Assembly (NCBI RefSeq): GCF_016801865.2
Contig: NC_068938.1
Coordinates: 64,430,817 to 64,494,816, forward strand
DNA length: 64,000 bases
DNA from: Culex pipiens pallens
Taxonomy: Eukaryota; Arthropoda; Insecta; Diptera; Culicidae
Reading direction: 5' to 3'
Below, in pieces: positions 1-10,887 of this stretch. The position numbers and the translations under genes were made by a program. How positions within the stretch are numbered: the first letter of the stretch is position 1; every line of letters begins with the position of its first letter. The notes beneath the pieces were generated by a model. The model was given only the letters and a program-made list of their open reading frames with translations, was not told the DNA's origin and ran no database searches.

Positions 1-2189
1 TTCGAGTCATAATCGAAGGAAAAGTACAAAATTCTCTTGAAATACAAAAAAAAACAAGTAAGAAAAGTGAGCAAAATTTACACTAAGAAACAACACGTTT
101 TTCGGAAGTACAAAATTTCAGGGTTCAAATTAAATCAAACATTAAAATTAAACGAAGCAAAACAAACAAAACAAAAACAAACTAAGAAAATACTAGAGAG
201 CGATCATGTGAAGAGAGAGAGAGAGGGAAAAACCAATGTCTAATAGCAGAGTGACGCGGTGAAACGACGAACGGAAAAGCGAGAAATATTATTACGTGAG
301 CAGCTGGCTCCATTTTCATGGACCGGTTCCGAGGAGAGATGCTGACAGGGTCGGACACAATGGAGGATCGGTGAAGCAAGAAGGAAAAAATACGTAACTT
401 TAAGATTTAGAACTTTGATATTCATAGAACGGTCACGTGTTTAGTTGAAACTTTTCGGCAACTACTCATACACACACACGCATTCACATCCAAAATCCAG
501 AAAGCATTGAAAAAAACTAAAATTAAAAACAAACAAACTTAGCTGAATTCAAACATTCATGTACCATTGTTTTGAGTTTGGAATTTCGTCTACAAAACCC
601 AATTCTTTTGGTATCGACATCATTGTAGAGATCCACGTTGAACAGCAAAACGAAGACATTCGACTTCGAATTGAGTTTAATTTAGTAATTTTAACAACAA
701 ACCCAAAAATCACTGCAAAAACCACTCCCAAAGTCCACACGCGAAGGCTTTCCCTTTCGGCGCCACCGGAATACATTTACCCAGTATACTCAACTTGCAC
801 TGTATACGAACAAACAATACAATATATTTCATATTGGAGAGAATCTTCGGGCCTTAAAAACACGAACGATACGGCGGTGACTGTCCCAAATACCACAAAA
901 GGGATCGCTGCGATGCAAAGGCGAACTTTTGAAGTGGTTTTAAGTGATTTTTTGAAATTTTACATGACTTTTGTGTAATTTTAATTTTTATCAAGATTAA
1001 AGTCTGAATCCAATCGGCAAAGTTGGCAACAACTTAGCGAGGACGCAGTTGGGAACAGACCGAAGTTGCATGCAAGTTTAGTTTGTTATGTTGTCACAGT
1101 GGCGCTAGTGTCGCTGCATTTCGTTTTAGTTCTACTTTTATGTTTAAAACATTACTTTATTTTACAGCTACAGCATAAGCATTGATTATGATTATGGAAT
1201 GATATTTAAGATATCTGTGATTTTTAAAAACAATGTAATTAAATAGTAATAGAAAGGGACAAAAGGAAACTAGCGAAGAAACGAACCATAACAGCTTAAT
1301 GTGAGTAGTGTTTGAGCACCGCAACACAATTCGGGGCAGAAGAAAAAAATAAAGAAACAAGCGTAAACGATTTTTATGTTGAAAATCTGATCATCAGACA
1401 CCCAAATACCAAAAGATACCACACGATACGTTTGCTTAACAAAAAAAAACTCATTTTCGGTATACACGTGTTTACTTCATGGAAATTAAAAGAAGAAACC
1501 AAAAAAAACACACACACCTTGTAAAACGACATTATTTGATTCTTGAATCAAAATTAAAAATTCATATATTTATTACCTTTAGACATGTCATCATTAAAAT
1601 GCTTATTAAAATCGTGAAGAAAAAACAAACCCAAAACGAAAAACTACATCCAAAACTTGTATTTTAAGTAATCATATTTTCACACGCAAAAACAAAGAGC
1701 AAGAAAAAATGGAAATCGTAAGAAAATGGTCACACAAGAAACAAACGAACGCTAATATACGATCGCAGAAATGCACATAAACAACAAAATGGAAGCAAAA
1801 AATGTGAAAAAAAAGTTTACAAGTAAAAGAAAAAAAAGAACTTGCACAACACCCACACAATCGTAAAACAAAGGTAAAACGAGATCGGAAAATATTGCCG
1901 GCGAGAAAAAAAGGAAAAGAATGTAAGGAAAACCAAACACACTGACAAACAAATAAGAAGAAGAAAAAAAACAAAACACTGTTCCCATAATATGTGAAAA
2001 GTCGATGCAAATAATATATGAACAAGAACAAAATGGATATGATAATTTATATATGAATATTATAAAAATAAAAATTAATTTGTTGCTAAAGCGATTGTGT
2101 CTTAAATGTTCTAAACTGTCCGAAAATCCTATGAATACAAAATTAAAGGGAAATATTTTTTTTTATTTCATTATTTACTCATTTTACTC
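1..2189 (+). other. A-skewed unique region, possible 3' UTR of an off-window gene
   Basis: No recognisable protein is encoded here. The plus strand is strikingly rich in A and poor in T through much of 1-760 and 1300-2040, and none of the dispersed repeats seen elsewhere in the window occur. Such strand asymmetry is typical of long insect 3' UTRs or introns read in the plus direction. An AATAAA lies at 2067-2072 and is followed by a GT-rich stretch, as expected for a poly(A) site near 2090. The 139-codon reading frame at 559-978 shows no motif I recognise and is probably chance. Alternative: plain intergenic or intronic DNA. Confidence 0.3.
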
Positions 2190-2783
2190 AGATCGTCAAC
2201 AGATAAGGTAACTTTTAGAAGTCTGCGATAGCAGAGCAGCGAGTCAGACGTGCGTCCCTCACACACCAATAAAAGTGCTAAAAAGTGCAAAAAATGCCTC
2301 ACAGCAAGAAAAAGAGGCGGTCCTCACCAGCAGGATCGGCAGATTTGAAGAAGCTAAAGAATGCCGAAGCGCTACCTGCAAAGCCAGGCAGTTTGAGCAA
2401 GGACGCTCAAAATTCGTCTGGAAACCAGTTCGCTACCCTCTCTGTGGACTAGAGTGAGAAGGAAGAATATGAACCGAGGGAAAACCAACCAGCATCAATG
2501 GATGAAGGCAGTAGTGACCTGTTTTTGTCACAAGAACTTTTGAACATTTTCATCGAGATGACAACAACACTGCGTGGGTGCAAAACTCGTGCGGAACAAG
2601 TAAGAACGCTTGGAGGATTTATCTTAAAATACAGTTCGTAGTTTACTTGTTCTAATGATTTTGAATATTTCAATGAATTTATTTTTTTAGTTTTAAGTTA
2701 GGATTCGTTGTTAGAGTTAATTTTTTTCTTTTTTACCCAAATGTATTCGATTCAATGCAAAAATGTAAAACACTTTGAAGTAA
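2190..2783 (+). mobile_element. Jockey-like non-LTR retrotransposon remnant, internally deleted
   Basis: A GC-richer leader with many stop-free stretches precedes an ATG at 2294. It is followed by a broken ORF1 (2294-2641), then a T-rich 3' UTR ending in AATAAA-like tail sequence around 2780. No reverse transcriptase or endonuclease reading frame follows. The element therefore looks like a 0.6-kb non-autonomous derivative keeping the 5' leader, ORF1 ends and 3' end. A SINE has inserted at its tail (2799-3166). The 5' boundary is approximate, and no target-site duplication for this element was found. Confidence 0.5.
2294..2641 (+). pseudogene. Retrotransposon ORF1 remnant with one in-frame stop
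   Basis: Reading from the ATG at 2294, the frame opens with a lysine/arginine-rich segment (MPHSKKKRRSS). It meets a TAG at 2450-2452 and continues in the same frame to a TAG at 2639-2641. The last 30 residues, including SQELLNIFIEMTTTLRGCKT, resemble the conserved C-terminal segment of mosquito jockey-clade ORF1 proteins (hydrophobic helix, Cys, RxEQ, then a final Lys/Tyr). The zinc-knuckle region normally present in full ORF1 is missing, consistent with internal deletion. A related C-terminus lies at 15171-15342 on the other strand, which supports the identification. The clade is inferred from memory of family patterns. Confidence 0.5.
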
Positions 2784-2798
2784 ATAAATGAATGTGAA

Positions 2799-3166
2799 AA
2801 AAAATCATATTATTCGCTCTACAGCATTGCCTTGGCGTTCTCGATTGCGAGATTTCTACTCGAAACTAGGTGTCCCAAGGTTTGACTGTTAAAGCAATTG
2901 CAAACCTCTTTTAACACCTAAGCTTCCATCCACCCCGGAATTCGAACTGACGACCTTTCGATTGTGAGTCCAACTGCCTACAAGCGACTCCACCGAGGCA
3001 GGATCCAGGGAGACGACTCCTACACCTGGACTGAGCTATCGACCTAACCCTTTAGGTTAGACCGGGGCCAACATTTACTTCCCCGTCCGACGGGGGACCT
3101 TCTGGGATCGAACCCAAGCCGACTGGGTGAGAGGCAACCACGCTTACCCCTACACCACGGTCCCGG
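2799..3166 (-). mobile_element. Dimeric tRNA-derived SINE (Twin-like), copy 1
   Basis: A 15-bp perfect target-site duplication, ATAAATGAATGTGAA, flanks the element at 2784-2798 and 3167-3181. Read on the minus strand, it starts CCGGGACCGTGGTGTAGGGG (A-box-like) and has a B-box-like GGTTCGATCCC. A spacer follows, then a second tRNA-like module with the B-box AGTTCGAATTCC, and finally a tail ending in a T-run. Two tRNA-like modules in one unit match the dimeric Twin SINEs known from Culex pipiens; family assignment is by architecture only. It sits at the end of the jockey-like remnant. Compared with copy 2 at 56155-56572 it lacks about 46 bp between the modules. Confidence 0.8.
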
Positions 3167-3181
3167 ATAAATGAATGTGAA

Positions 3182-4522
3182 CAGTTAATAATAAAACGAA
3201 AAATATAATGAAGATGAAGAAATTCGAACCATTAAAAAAATGCACTGACAAAAAATTTCATGATTTTTCATGTCACTTCTATAGCTGAAAATTAAAATAA
3301 TTGATCATCATAATACAAAACATAATTTAAAAAAAATCAATGATTTACTTTTTGGTAAATTTCGAGCAACCCTCATAAAAAAAATCGTTTCTAGATTGAA
3401 AATCAAATTTGCAATCCAAAATAGCAAAAAAAAAAGAGATTTTTCGTGAAATGATTTTTTAGTTTAATAATTATGAAAGTAAAACCAAAGAGTGGTAAAA
3501 CACCCCACAGAAATTCTCTAGAATTTCATAAATCGACTTTTCATTGCAATCAAATGACGGAACAGCAATGTCCAAAAAGAAATTTTCGAGAATTTTCTCT
3601 GCTTTTCGAATAAACTTTTTCAATGATGAATCGGGTGATAATAAAAAAAAATCATCATTTGGGATACCCTCTGTTTTGATTCCTTAGACAAAAATAAATA
3701 TCTGCCAATTCAGTAAAGTTTTAGGGGTCACTATAGAGCGATGAAAGTTTATATGGAGATAATCGCTCAAATGTTTGCAGAAAAACATCGTTTCAGTATT
3801 TTTCAAGTGGCGCAGGACGTCCAAAAGGGTCCAAGTGTGAGAATCTTGTTGAAAATTCGCCATTTTGGTCACCATCATAGATTTAAAAAAAATTATTCAC
3901 ATTAGCGTAGTTTAGGGGTAGCATACAATCAAAAATTTGACAACGAAAAAATTTTTTTTTCTTGATTCGATTATCCAAATTGATTTTTTTCCGAGGCCTT
4001 CGGATAATCGAGTCTGGACTGTATCTTAAGGTCGTCCTATCAATATTTACAACCCGAGCAGACGTAAATAATTTGAGAATAACATTTTTGATATTTGAAA
4101 AAACTAGGCCAATAAAACTTTATGTTATTAATAACAAGATTTGTAATTCGTCGTCATGATATTTTTTGTTATTGGATTGTTATAGTAATAACAGACTTAT
4201 AACATTTTGAGTTTTTCTTCGAACAAATCTTCGTTATTTTTTTTTGTTATTTTAACAACTAATCCGTTGAGTTGAAATTTTTTTTGGACTAATGTTAAGA
4301 TTTTTTGAAAAAAAATCAGTATTGATTCAAAATTTCATAACTTAGTTAAAGATTGTTTGCCCGTTCTGAAAATTTTTGAACAGTTTGCATTTGATGTACA
4401 CTCAAACATATCAGAAAATAAAACAAATTCAAAATAGTGTTTGTTTGCAAATCAAGTTTTAATGACAAAAAGTGAAATTAAAAATCACCATTTTTTTATC
4501 GAGTATCATTTTTTTCACTGTA
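3182..4522. other. Gene-free AT-rich repeat mosaic
   Basis: No coding signal. The stretch 4050-4250 contains many ATAACA/TGTTAT words. It matches, in inverted orientation, the sequence at 28720-28860, so both are fragments of one MITE family whose end reads roughly CCCGAGCAGACG. The stretch 4260-4510 resembles the inner part of the GAGCAATTCTC family described at 18001. The rest shows nothing recognisable. Confidence 0.5.
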
Positions 4523-4906
4523 GAGCAATTCTCTACGAAATCAGTCTTTTTTCTTAAATTTTAATTTTTGCATTTTTTAATCCGACTGAAACTTTTTTTG
4601 TGCCTTCGGTATGCCCAAAGAAGCCATTTTGCATCATTAGTTTGTCCATATAATTTTCCATACAAATTTGGCAGCTGGCCATACAAAAATGATGCATGAA
4701 AATTCAAACATCTGTATCTTTTGAAGGAATTTTTTGATCGATTTGGTGTCTTCGGCAATGTTGTAGGTATGGATACGGACTACACTGGAAAAAAAAGTTA
4801 CACGGTAAAAAAAATTTGGTGATTTTTTATTTATTTTTTTATCACTAAAACTTGATTTGCAAAAAAAAAACACTATTTTTATTTTTTTATTTTTTGATAT
4901 GTTTTA
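4523..4906. mobile_element. GAGCAATTCTC-family MITE arm, split by a later insertion
   Basis: The terminal sequence GAGCAATTCTCTACGAAATC begins at 4523. The following 380 bp contain the family's recurrent segment, which yields the spurious [12 protein letters not shown] reading frame on the minus strand. The arm is interrupted at 4906 by the 4-kb element 4907-8953. Family-like sequence resumes at about 8954-9010 (the block around CATCAATTTTCCTG). Confidence 0.6.
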
Positions 4907-5938
4907 GGGTGGATTTTCATGGATTTTTCGATGACCGACATCGAAAGCGGCTTTCGATGCTCGTGCCAAATTTTATCAAAAACTCATATTTTTCGCCCAA
5001 GTTAAGTGGTAAAGTAGTTGAGATTGATTGTTCATGGCAGTACGAACAATAAAAACAAATACTAATTGCCGGAAAGCCCCGAAAATGTGATTTTCCGACT
5101 TTTGATTTTCGATGCACGAGCATCGTATGATGACCGACATCGAAAGCATAGTCACTACCATGCTTTGCTAAAATGTCAGTGCATCGTAGTTCGATGCCTG
5201 TCCTGTCAGCCATATTGCTGCCGCGACACCATGAACACAAACCAAATAACGCTGTGAAATGTTTCCGTGAATATTTCAAGCAGGCAAGCGTTTCAAGCGT
5301 TTTGTGGCAAACACATGAGATTTTTCCGATGCCAAAATGGCAACAATGGAATCGGCTGATGTTGATGTCGACAAAGTTTTGAAAAGAGGCGATAGGCTAC
5401 CTCAAATTATTTTATAGTGGGTTTTTACGTTTTCAAATAATAAGAAAGAATTTTGATTTTATTTCACAGCATGAAATGTATGTAATTCAAGGAAAATGTT
5501 GATTGCCACCTATCATACGAGTGTTTCCTATAAACATAGAACATTTTTAAACAGTACGCTAGGTCAAAGTGTGTACGGTTTACCATGCACGGAAAGTTGA
5601 AAACATGGAAAAAATAAAAAAAAACCCATATTTATTTTATGGAATAAATATTCAATAATTTCATCATAGTTCTGGCTGAAGGTTAGAAGGGTGGGAGAAA
5701 TTAAGAAGAAAAGCAAGTTATGGAATGGTATTGATGTTATTTATGAAAGCAGGAATGTGTAGTCGTGATTGGAGTTATTGGAGTCGGGTGATTTTCGTAG
5801 ACACGGAGTTGTAGCTAAAACCGTCAAATTCTTAAAAACCGAAGTGGTAACTGACATATTTTGAACAGGCCCGAAGCCAGGGCGGTTACATTCGGGTGGA
5901 ACGGCCCCCCCCCTCCCACCATTTTTGGAAGACATATG

Positions 5939-5962
5939 AGAGAGAGAGAGAGAGAGAGAGAG
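5939..5962. repeat. (GA)n microsatellite
   Basis: About 12 uninterrupted GA dinucleotides are followed by GAA triplets up to about 5975. The tract stands just before the octamer arrays inside the 4-kb element. Confidence 0.9.
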
Positions 5963-6038
5963 AAGAAGAAGAAAACAAATTCTCTAATTTAAATTAAATT
6001 AAGAAACGACGAAAATAATAAATAAGGAAAAACACGAA

Positions 6039-7748
6039 TAAAGAAATAAAGAAAAAAAGAAATAAAGAAATAAAGAAACAAAGAAATAAAGAAATAAAGA
6101 AATAAAGAAATAAAGAAATAAAGAAATAAAGAAATAAAGAAATAAAGAAATAAAGAAATAAAGAAATAAAGAAATAAAGAAATAAAGAAATAAAGAAATA
6201 AAGAAATAAAGAAATAAAGAAATAAAGAAATAAAGAAATAAAGAAATAAAGAAATAAAGAAATAAAGAAATAAAGAAATAAAGAAATAAAGAAATAAAGA
6301 AATAAAGAAATAAAGAAATAAAGAAATAAAGAAATAAAGAAATAAAGAAATAAAGAAATAAAGAAATAAAGAAATAAAGAAATAAAGAAATAAAGAAATA
6401 AAGAAATAAAGAAATGAAGAAATAAAGAAATAAAGAAATAAAGAAATAAAGAAATAAAGAAATAAAGAAATAAAGAAATAAAGAAATAAAGAAATAAAGA
6501 AATAAAGAAATAAAGAAATAAAGAAATAAAGAAATAAAGAAATAAAGAAATAAAGAAATAAAGAAATAAAGAAATAAAGAAATAAAGAAATAAAGAAATA
6601 AAGAAATAAAGAAATAAAGAAATAAAGAAATAAAGAAATAAAGAAATAAAGAAATAAAGAAATAAAGAAATAAAGAAATAAAGAAATAAAGAAATAAAGA
6701 AATAAAGAAATAAAGAAATAAAGAAATAAAGAAATAAAGAAATAAAGAAATAAAGAAATAAAGAAATAAAGAATAAAGAAATAAAGAAATAAAGAAATAA
6801 AGAAATAAAGAAATAAAGAAATAAAGAAATAAAGAAATAAAGAAATAAAGAAATAAAGAAATAAAGAAATAAAGAAATAAAGAAATAAAGAAATAAAGAA
6901 ATAAAGAAATAAAGAAATAAAGAAATAAAGAAATAAAGAAATAAAGAAATAAAGAAATAAAGAAATAAAGAAATAAAGAAATAAAGAAATAAAGAAATAA
7001 AGAAATAAAGAAATAAAGAAATAAAGAAATAAAGAAATAAAGAAATAAAGAAATAAAGAAATAAAGAAATAAAGAAATAAAGAAATAAAGAAATAAAGAA
7101 ATAAAGAAATAAAGAAATAAAGAAATAAAGAAATAAAGAAATAAAGAAATAAAGAAATAAAGAAATAAAGAAATAAAGAAATAAAGAAATAAAGAAATAA
7201 AGAAATAAAGAAATAAAGAAATAAAGAAATAAAGAAATAAAGAAATAAAGAAATAAAGAAATAAAGAAATAAAGAAATAAAGAAATAAAGAAATAAAGAA
7301 ATAAAGAAATAAAGAAATAAAGAAATAAAGAAATAAAGAAATAAAGAAATAAAGAAATAAAGAAATAAAGAAATAAAGAAATAAAGAAATAAAGAAACAA
7401 AGAAATAAAGAAATAAAGAAATAAAGAAATAAAGAAATAAAGAAATAAAGAAATAAAGAAATAAAGAAATAAAGAAATAAAGAAATAAAGAAATAAAGAA
7501 ATAAAGAAATAAAGAAATAAAGAAATAAAGAAATAAAGAAATAAAGAAATAAAGAAATAAAGAAATAAAGAAATAAAGAAATAAAGAAATAAAGAAATAA
7601 AGAAATAAAGAAATTAAGAAATAAAGAAATAAAGAAATAAAGAAATAAAGAAATAAAGAAATAAAGAAATAAAGAAATAAAGAAATAAAGAAATAAAGAA
7701 ATAAAGAAATAAAGAAATAAAGAAATAAAGAAATAAAGAAATAAAGAA
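6039..7748 (+). repeat. (GAAATAAA)n octamer satellite, about 214 copies
   Basis: Nearly perfect 8-bp tandem array. Rare variants are visible: GAAACAAA near 6075 and 7393, GAAATGAA near 6414, a 1-bp shortened unit near 6770 and one GAAATTAA unit near 7612. That last unit is the repeat of the next array. Because 24 bp is three units, the minus strand reads through as a repeated 8-residue LFLYFFIS peptide; this is an artefact, not a gene. Confidence 0.95.
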
Positions 7749-8140
7749 ATTAAGAAATTAAGAAATTAAGAAATTAAGAAATTAAGAAATTAAGAAATTA
7801 AGAAATTAAGAAATTAAGAAATTAAGAAATTAAGAAATTAAGAAATTAAGAAATAAAGAAATTAAGAAATTAAGAAATTAAGAAATTAAGAAATTAAGAA
7901 ATTAAGAAATTAAGAAATTAAGAAATTAAGAAATTAAGAAATTAAGAAATTAAGAAATTAAGAAATTAAGAAATTAAGAAATTAAGAAATTAAGAAATTA
8001 AGAAATTAAGAAATTAAGAAATTAAGAAATTAAGAAATTAAGAAATTAAGAAATTAAGAAATTAAGAAATTAAGAAATTAAGAAATTAAGAAATTAAGAA
8101 ATTAAGAAATTAGGAAATTAAGAAATTAAGAAATTAAGAA
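7749..8140 (+). repeat. (GAAATTAA)n octamer satellite, about 49 copies
   Basis: It directly continues the previous array with one base changed per unit (A to T at position 6). One GAAATAAA unit of the older type remains at about 7851-7858, and one unit carries a G near 8113. The homogeneity suggests expansion of a single mutated unit. Confidence 0.95.
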
Positions 8141-8450
8141 TTTCTGAATTTCTGAATTTCTGAATTTCTGAATTTCTGAATTTCTGAATTTCTGAATTTC
8201 TGAATTTCTGAATTTCTGAATTTCTGAATTTCTGAATTTCTGAATTTCTGAATTTCTGAATTTCTGAATTTCTGAATTTCTGAATTTCTGAATTTCTGAA
8301 TTTCTGAATTTCTGAATTTCTGAATTTCTGAATTTCTGAATTTCTGAATTTCTGAATTTCTGAATTTCTGAATTTCTGAATTTCTGAATTTCTGAATTTC
8401 TGTATTTCTGAATTTCTGAATTTCTGAATTTCTGAATTTCTGAATTTCAA
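8141..8450 (-). repeat. (TTTCTGAA)n octamer satellite, about 39 copies, inverted orientation
   Basis: On the plus strand the unit is TTTCTGAA. On the minus strand it is GAAATTCA, one base away from the GAAATTAA unit immediately to the left, but in opposite orientation. The switch occurs at about 8138-8142 without spacer. One variant unit carries TGTATTTC near 8401. Confidence 0.95.
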
Positions 8451-9009
8451 TTCACCCCATGTTTGTACAGTTGACTCTCTGGCTGTCAATTTTCTCAATA
8501 TCAATATGGCTCCATCTATCAATTATTTTTCAGTCCCTTCAAATAGCATACTTTGATTTTTCGTTCTATAATTAGATACTTCCCGTTCTCGCCGGTCTTA
8601 TTTTGGTCTATTTTGTCGTGCTCTACTAAATGTTGCCAAACATTATTAATATTAATATTATTTTGTTCTATCCGGAAATAAATTTTGCATGGTTCTAAAT
8701 TAAAAGTTCCCCTGCATTTGTCTAAAATTTTATCTTTGGTTTTTCCGTGCACGTGTTGCTTTGTGTTGACGTTTCCCCAAGCGTTTCTCTCCCATTTTCT
8801 ACCGTTCCTTCTTGAAAACGCTTGCGGGAAAAATGGCGGTCTGCCCGTTATTTAGGTTTGTGTCATAGCTAAGTCATAACGCCATCCAAGAGCATCGTAA
8901 AATTTCGATGCTCGTGCTTACGATGTCGTTGCATGATCCATGAAAATCCAGCCTTAGATAACATCAATTTTCCTGTTTTTAAACCTTTGTCTTCGTATTT
9001 CGTACGACT

Positions 9010-9822
9010 CGTGCTGAAAAAATCCTCTTTTTGCAACTTGTTGCATAAACAACTATTTTGATTGCAAATTTGATTTTACATAAAAAAAACTTACACAAAT
9101 CAGTTTGAAATATATTGAATCAAAACTTCCCAACCACCAATAACGAATTGATTTTCCACTTCATTGCCCGCTGTTTGTCACGTGCGAAAAATCAAGTTTT
9201 AAATTGAAAACTTTTGCTGCCTCATATCAACACGGTGGTGGAACGTGCTTCCAAGAACTTATTTTTATCAATATTCTCTCCACACTTGTTGCAAGAAAAC
9301 TTTATTTCCCCGAGATTTGGCGACGCTGATACGACGCGGGAGCAATTTTTCATCGGAGTTTGATTCGCTCATTTGAATTTGAATGGCAGTCTCATCAGGA
9401 TAACGCACAAGTGTTTTCACGAGTTCGTCGTCGACTCCGTGTGAGCATAAATCATCACATTTTCCCTCCATGCTCCATTTCCCCACCCACTCATTCATGA
9501 TGTTTTTCCCGGAGGGTCGAAGGAGAGTGAGAATATGTTTTATGGGTCTCTCTGTCTGGTTCTGGCAGCGATTCGTTGGATTTCGTGTTCAAGTTCAACA
9601 GAGCAGCTGGTTGTCGTCGGCACGAGAGCAGCAAAACAAAGCTGTCCTGTTTTGGGGGCCGTGATTCAACAGCTGTTTCCGCCGCTTCTCTTCTGAGAGT
9701 GAAGCGTGAGTGAGAGGAGAGTTTTTCTGAGAGAATCCGACCGTTGTTATCAGTAACTAGTGAAAGTAGGGTTGTTTTGGGGAGCATGACCTACAACTAT
9801 CGAAGGGATGCCAAATTAGCAA
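9010..9822. other. Unique gene-free stretch before the fourth octamer array
   Basis: From about 9230 to 9790 the sequence is less AT-rich and free of the dispersed repeats. It is open on the minus strand for 76 codons (9268-9498) and 98 codons (9491-9787). Neither translation shows a family motif I recognise, and they overlap in different frames. It may be regulatory or part of an untranslated exon. Confidence 0.3.
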
Positions 9823-10455
9823 GCAAAAAAGCAAAAAAGCAAAAAAGCAAAAAAGCAAAAAAGCAAAAAAGCAAAAAAGCAAAAAAGCAAAAAAGCAAAA
9901 AAGCAAAAAAGCAAAAAAGCAAAAAAGCAAAAAAGCAAAAAAGCAAAAAAGCAAAAAAGCAAAAAAGCAAAAAAGCAAAAAAGCAAAAAAGCAAAAAAGC
10001 AAAAAAGCAAAAAAGCAAAAAAGCAAAAAAGCAAAAAAGCAAAAAAGCAAAAAAGCAAAAAAGCAAAAAAGCAAAAAAGCAAAAAAGCAAAAAAGCAAAA
10101 AAGCAAAAAAGCAAAAAAGCAAAAAAGCAAAAAAGCAAAAAAGCAAAAAAGCAAAAAAGCAAAAAAGCAAAAAAGCAAAAAAGCAAAAAAGCAAAAAAGC
10201 AAAAAAGCAAAAAAGCAAAAAAGCAAAAAAGCAAAAAAGCAAAAAAGCAAAAAAGCAAAACAGCAAAAAAGCAAAAAAGCAAAAAAGCAAAATAGCAAAA
10301 AAGCAAAAAAGCAAAAAAGCAAAAAAGCAATTAAGCAATAAAGCAAAAAAGCAAAAAAGCAAAAAAGCAAAAAAGCAAAAAAGCAAAAAAGCAAAAAAGC
10401 AAAAAAGCAAAAAAGCAAAAAAGCAAAAAAGCAAAAAAGCAAAAAAGCAAAAACT
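9823..10455 (+). repeat. (GCAAAAAA)n octamer satellite, about 79 copies
   Basis: 8-bp tandem array lying outside the 4-kb element. Variants cluster in 10259-10345 (GCAAAACA, GCAAAATA, GCAATTAA, GCAATAAA). Both strands stay open for up to 260 codons because three units make 24 bp. The Lys/Ala/Gln- or Phe/Leu-rich translations are artefacts. Confidence 0.95.
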
Positions 10456-10850
10456 CAAAAATGCAACAAAGTAAAAAAGGACAAAGGACAAAGAGTTTGA
10501 ATGTTCCCAAAGCTTGTTGAAATTTCTACCAACAAAAACTACATTCATTAGTTGCCTTCAAATTAAAATTTTGGCAACCTTGCACTAGATTACACTCAGC
10601 ATCCTGCCAACGACATTTTTCTCTCTCCAAATTCTTTCTCTCTCTCGCCATTTTCCACCATTTCCGCTCACCAACTTCCACCCATCTTCAACAACATCAA
10701 CAACGGTTGCACGCTCCAGACGGTAACCGATTCCGGCCTCCCCCCTCCTGTTTCCATCCCACTTCACCACCGAACTCTGCCAGGACTCTCCAGGATTGTG
10801 AACTTGTTAAGGCACGTTCCTGGCAAGTTTTACCCCCCCGATCAGTTGGC

Positions 10851-10887
10851 GCTCAGCTGTGAAGGCCTTCGGTAGTGTTTCGGTCCT
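10851..10887 (+). promoter_or_regulatory. Possible TATA-less Inr/DPE promoter
   Basis: TCAGCT at 10853-10858 resembles the arthropod initiator TCAKTY (5 of 6 bases). Taking its A (10855) as +1, GGTCCT at 10882-10887 falls exactly at +28 and fits the downstream promoter element RGWYVT. A second initiator-like TCAGTT lies at 10842-10847. No TATA box is seen. The sequence turns GC-richer just here, in keeping with a transcription start, but the motifs are short and could be chance. Confidence 0.3.

Larger units (their letters stand above)
4907..8953. mobile_element. 4.05-kb element with TIRs and TTA target duplication, carrying octamer arrays
   Basis: The left end GGGTGGATTTTCATGGA at 4907 and the inverted right end TCCATGAAAATCCAGCC finishing at 8953 are 17-bp terminal inverted repeats with one mismatch. 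TTA flanks both sides (4904-4906 and 8954-8956). A 3-bp TWA duplication is the habit of PIF/Harbinger elements, so a non-autonomous Harbinger-like element is the best guess. Subterminal regions repeat words such as GATGACCGACATCGAAAG and ATCGATGC on both sides. No transposase frame is visible. The interior carries 2.4 kb of 8-bp tandem arrays (6039-8450). Confidence 0.6.

Noticed and set aside
559..978. 139-codon plus-strand frame as a gene
   Set aside because: No recognised motif, no splice or start support, and an overlapping open frame on the other strand.
5994..7400. 468-codon minus-strand frame of repeated LFLYFFIS
   Set aside because: It is an 8-bp array read in frame; three units equal 24 bp, so no stops arise. 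No start context or non-repeat domain.
6039..8450. CRISPR-like array
   Set aside because: Units are 8 bp with no spacers, in a eukaryotic context.
9744..10548. Open frames on both strands rich in Lys/Ala/Gln or Phe/Leu
   Set aside because: Translation of the GCAAAAAA array; open in several frames at once.
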